Assembly (NCBI GenBank): GCA_013399115.1
Contig: VXAA01007263.1
Coordinates: 71,494 to 135,493, forward strand
Source: Anseranas semipalmata
Lineage: Eukaryota; Chordata; Aves; Anseriformes; Anseranatidae
Length of the DNA stretch: 64,000 nt
Reading direction: 5' to 3'
The notes beneath the pieces are model-generated. The model was not told where the DNA came from and did not search any database. It was given only the letters and a program-made list of their open reading frames with translations. Shown piece by piece: positions 62,596-64,000 of the stretch. How positions within the stretch are numbered: the stretch's first letter is position 1; each line of letters begins with the position of its first letter. A program made the position numbers and the translations under genes.

Positions 62596-64000
62596 GTACA
62601 ACCTTACCTGTCAATCAGGTGAAATTGCTTCATCTGACAGAACCCCAGAGAAACTGGAAAAGTAATGTTGAGTCACTAGTAGTAGATAACCACGAATACT
62701 CACCAACATTTTTCTACTCTACATTATAGAATGGCATTCTAACCTGTTTACCTCTTTACCACCACAACTTCTCTTTAGAAAGCTGCCAATGGCTGGTATA
62801 TTTTTTTGTGATCATTGTGCCTTAAGGAATAAGGTATTTTAGCAAATATATAAATATTAAAAAGATATATTAATATTTAAAAATATAATAATATAATAAC
62901 ATTTGGAACATGTAAGGAGCAGAGTCACAAGTGCATGATCTGTGGGTATGGTGCCAGTGTTCATTATGGACTGGTGGATGGAAGAAAAGATATATGGTAA
63001 GTGGCTGTAGATTTTATTTTCTTTCCTTTTTGAGGTTCTGTGTGATTTGTATTGCAATTTAAAGACTAAGTTCCAGTCTGGGAAGTCATAAAATAAAAGC
63101 CTGCTGACAAATAACATTGTTCCAAACGTATTTATCTTCTCAGATGCTCATCAAACACCTTTTTCCAATTTATGCATAAACTTCCATTATGAAGAAAATT
63201 ATTCTTTTTTATTTTTCATAAATATGAGTATCTATTTCAACAAACCTACTTTCACTGTTTCAAAAGGATGAATAATATTGAATGAATGAAAACAGTATGT
63301 TGTCAGTTTCAGAATGAAAAATCTAAACAACTAGGAAACTGTGGTTGAATCCTGTAAAAAGACCTGTATTTGTATTTCAAAAAGAAAAAAAAAAAGAAAA
63401 AAAAAAGCAAGCAACAAAACAAAACAACAACAACAAAAAACACCACCACCAAAAAAAAGTGATGCCAGTGATCTGAACTCCATCAATGAACTCCTAAGAG
63501 AATAGCACAGGTGCAAGAGGTGGCTAACAGAAGTCTGAAGAAGCATATTTATTATTTTTATTATGCACATCATACTGACATTTGATTGATTAACACAAAA
63601 CTTCCAACTCTTTCCAAAGGCTGGAAAAAGATTGTTTTTTTATCTCATCGTTGACATTCCCATCAAGTAATGAACTATTAAACTTCTGCCTGCAAAAAAA
63701 AAAAAAGTCAGACTGACTCAGTACTTTTTTTATGCAGTAAAAGCTTAAAAAACTGCCCAACGGGATATCTTCAGGTCTGATATTAATGTCTGGAGTGAGT
63801 TCTGTGGACAACACCATGATCTGCTGAAGTACTTAAGCATATGCTTGGTTTTAAGTTCTGAATAATCCCATTTGAATCTGGCAGAATTTAAGCAGGCTTT
63901 CTAAACTAAGGATGGATTTGGAGCCAGAATGCAGTACTTCCACATACCTCAATCGTCACCTCTAGGAGTTCAGCTACCTGGATGCAGGTGGTCCAGCTAT
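62596..64000. other. Gene-free AT-rich stretch
   Basis: No gene recognised. Contains AT-rich DNA around 62840-62900 and an A-rich run with CAA and CCA units at 63377-63460, plus an A-run at about 63693-63706. The final bases show nothing recognisable. Confidence 0.5.

Noticed and set aside
62463..62729. Frame with serine/threonine/glutamine and isoleucine/leucine/tyrosine repeats
   Set aside because: It is the translation of the CR1-terminal (AACTC)n and (TCTAT)n arrays.
1..64000. CRISPR array, bacterial operon or phage genes
   Set aside because: No spaced identical repeats, ribosome-binding sites or tightly packed genes. All tandem arrays are eukaryotic microsatellites.
1..64000. tRNA or small-RNA genes
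   Set aside because: I found no convincing A-box/B-box cloverleaf. The only perfect hairpin noted (24200-24229) is too short for a typical microRNA precursor.

Overview
The window looks like intergenic or intronic DNA from a vertebrate, most likely a bird. The base composition is AT-rich and CpG-poor. No bacterial-style genes or operons are present, and no frame matches a host protein I recognise. The taxonomic call rests on the repeats. There are several CR1 non-LTR retrotransposon ends, including the (ATTCTATG)-type 3' terminus read in reverse at 44,524. There is also a complete solo LTR at 2,042-2,858 of a type I know from avian genomes. I cannot name the species.

Layout. 1-2,036: unique DNA with one weak exon-like stretch (732-854). 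2,037-2,863: solo LTR with its 5-bp target duplication. 2.9-10.1 kb: unique DNA with homopolymers. 10.1 kb: a (CTTTT)30 array. 10.3-21.5 kb: mostly unremarkable DNA with old repeat debris and a GC-richer patch at 16.2-17.3 kb. 21.57-21.89 kb: a near-identical repeat flanking a single N, probably an assembly artefact. 22.34-22.49 kb: an A/G low-complexity block with a 37-N gap. 23.04-23.64 kb: a candidate conserved regulatory element. 24.2 kb: a perfect 12-bp hairpin. 27.4-27.85 kb (minus): the most gene-like open frame, with a signal-peptide-like start. 28.8-29.1 kb: an old CR1. 32.4-32.7 kb: a reverse-transcriptase fragment of L1/Tx1 type, unusual for a bird. 33.4-37.5 kb: GC- and pyrimidine-richer patches, perhaps decayed transposons. 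37.5-44.5 kb: AT-rich DNA. 44.5-45.83 kb: two CR1 fragments in the same orientation. 45.8-55.7 kb: AT-rich DNA with two further candidate regulatory elements (51.3-52.4 and 53.4-53.6 kb). 55.8-55.97 kb: a compound (GAGAA)/(GAAAA) array. 57.66 kb: a 39-bp tandem duplication. 59.4 kb: an old CR1 3' end. 61.85-62.6 kb: a younger CR1 ending in two pentanucleotide arrays. The remainder is unremarkable.

How the parts work together. There is no gene set to connect. The best reading is a gene-poor interval made of unique DNA, a few retroelement insertions of different ages, expanded microsatellites, and perhaps long-range enhancers of a gene outside the window. I found no convincing new biological system. 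The observations most worth checking are the L1/Tx1-type fragment, the minus-strand secreted-protein-like frame at 27.4-27.8 kb, the probable assembly duplication at 21.6-21.9 kb, and the enhancer-like blocks. Family names come from my recognition of motifs, not from database searches. Conservation claims are inferences.
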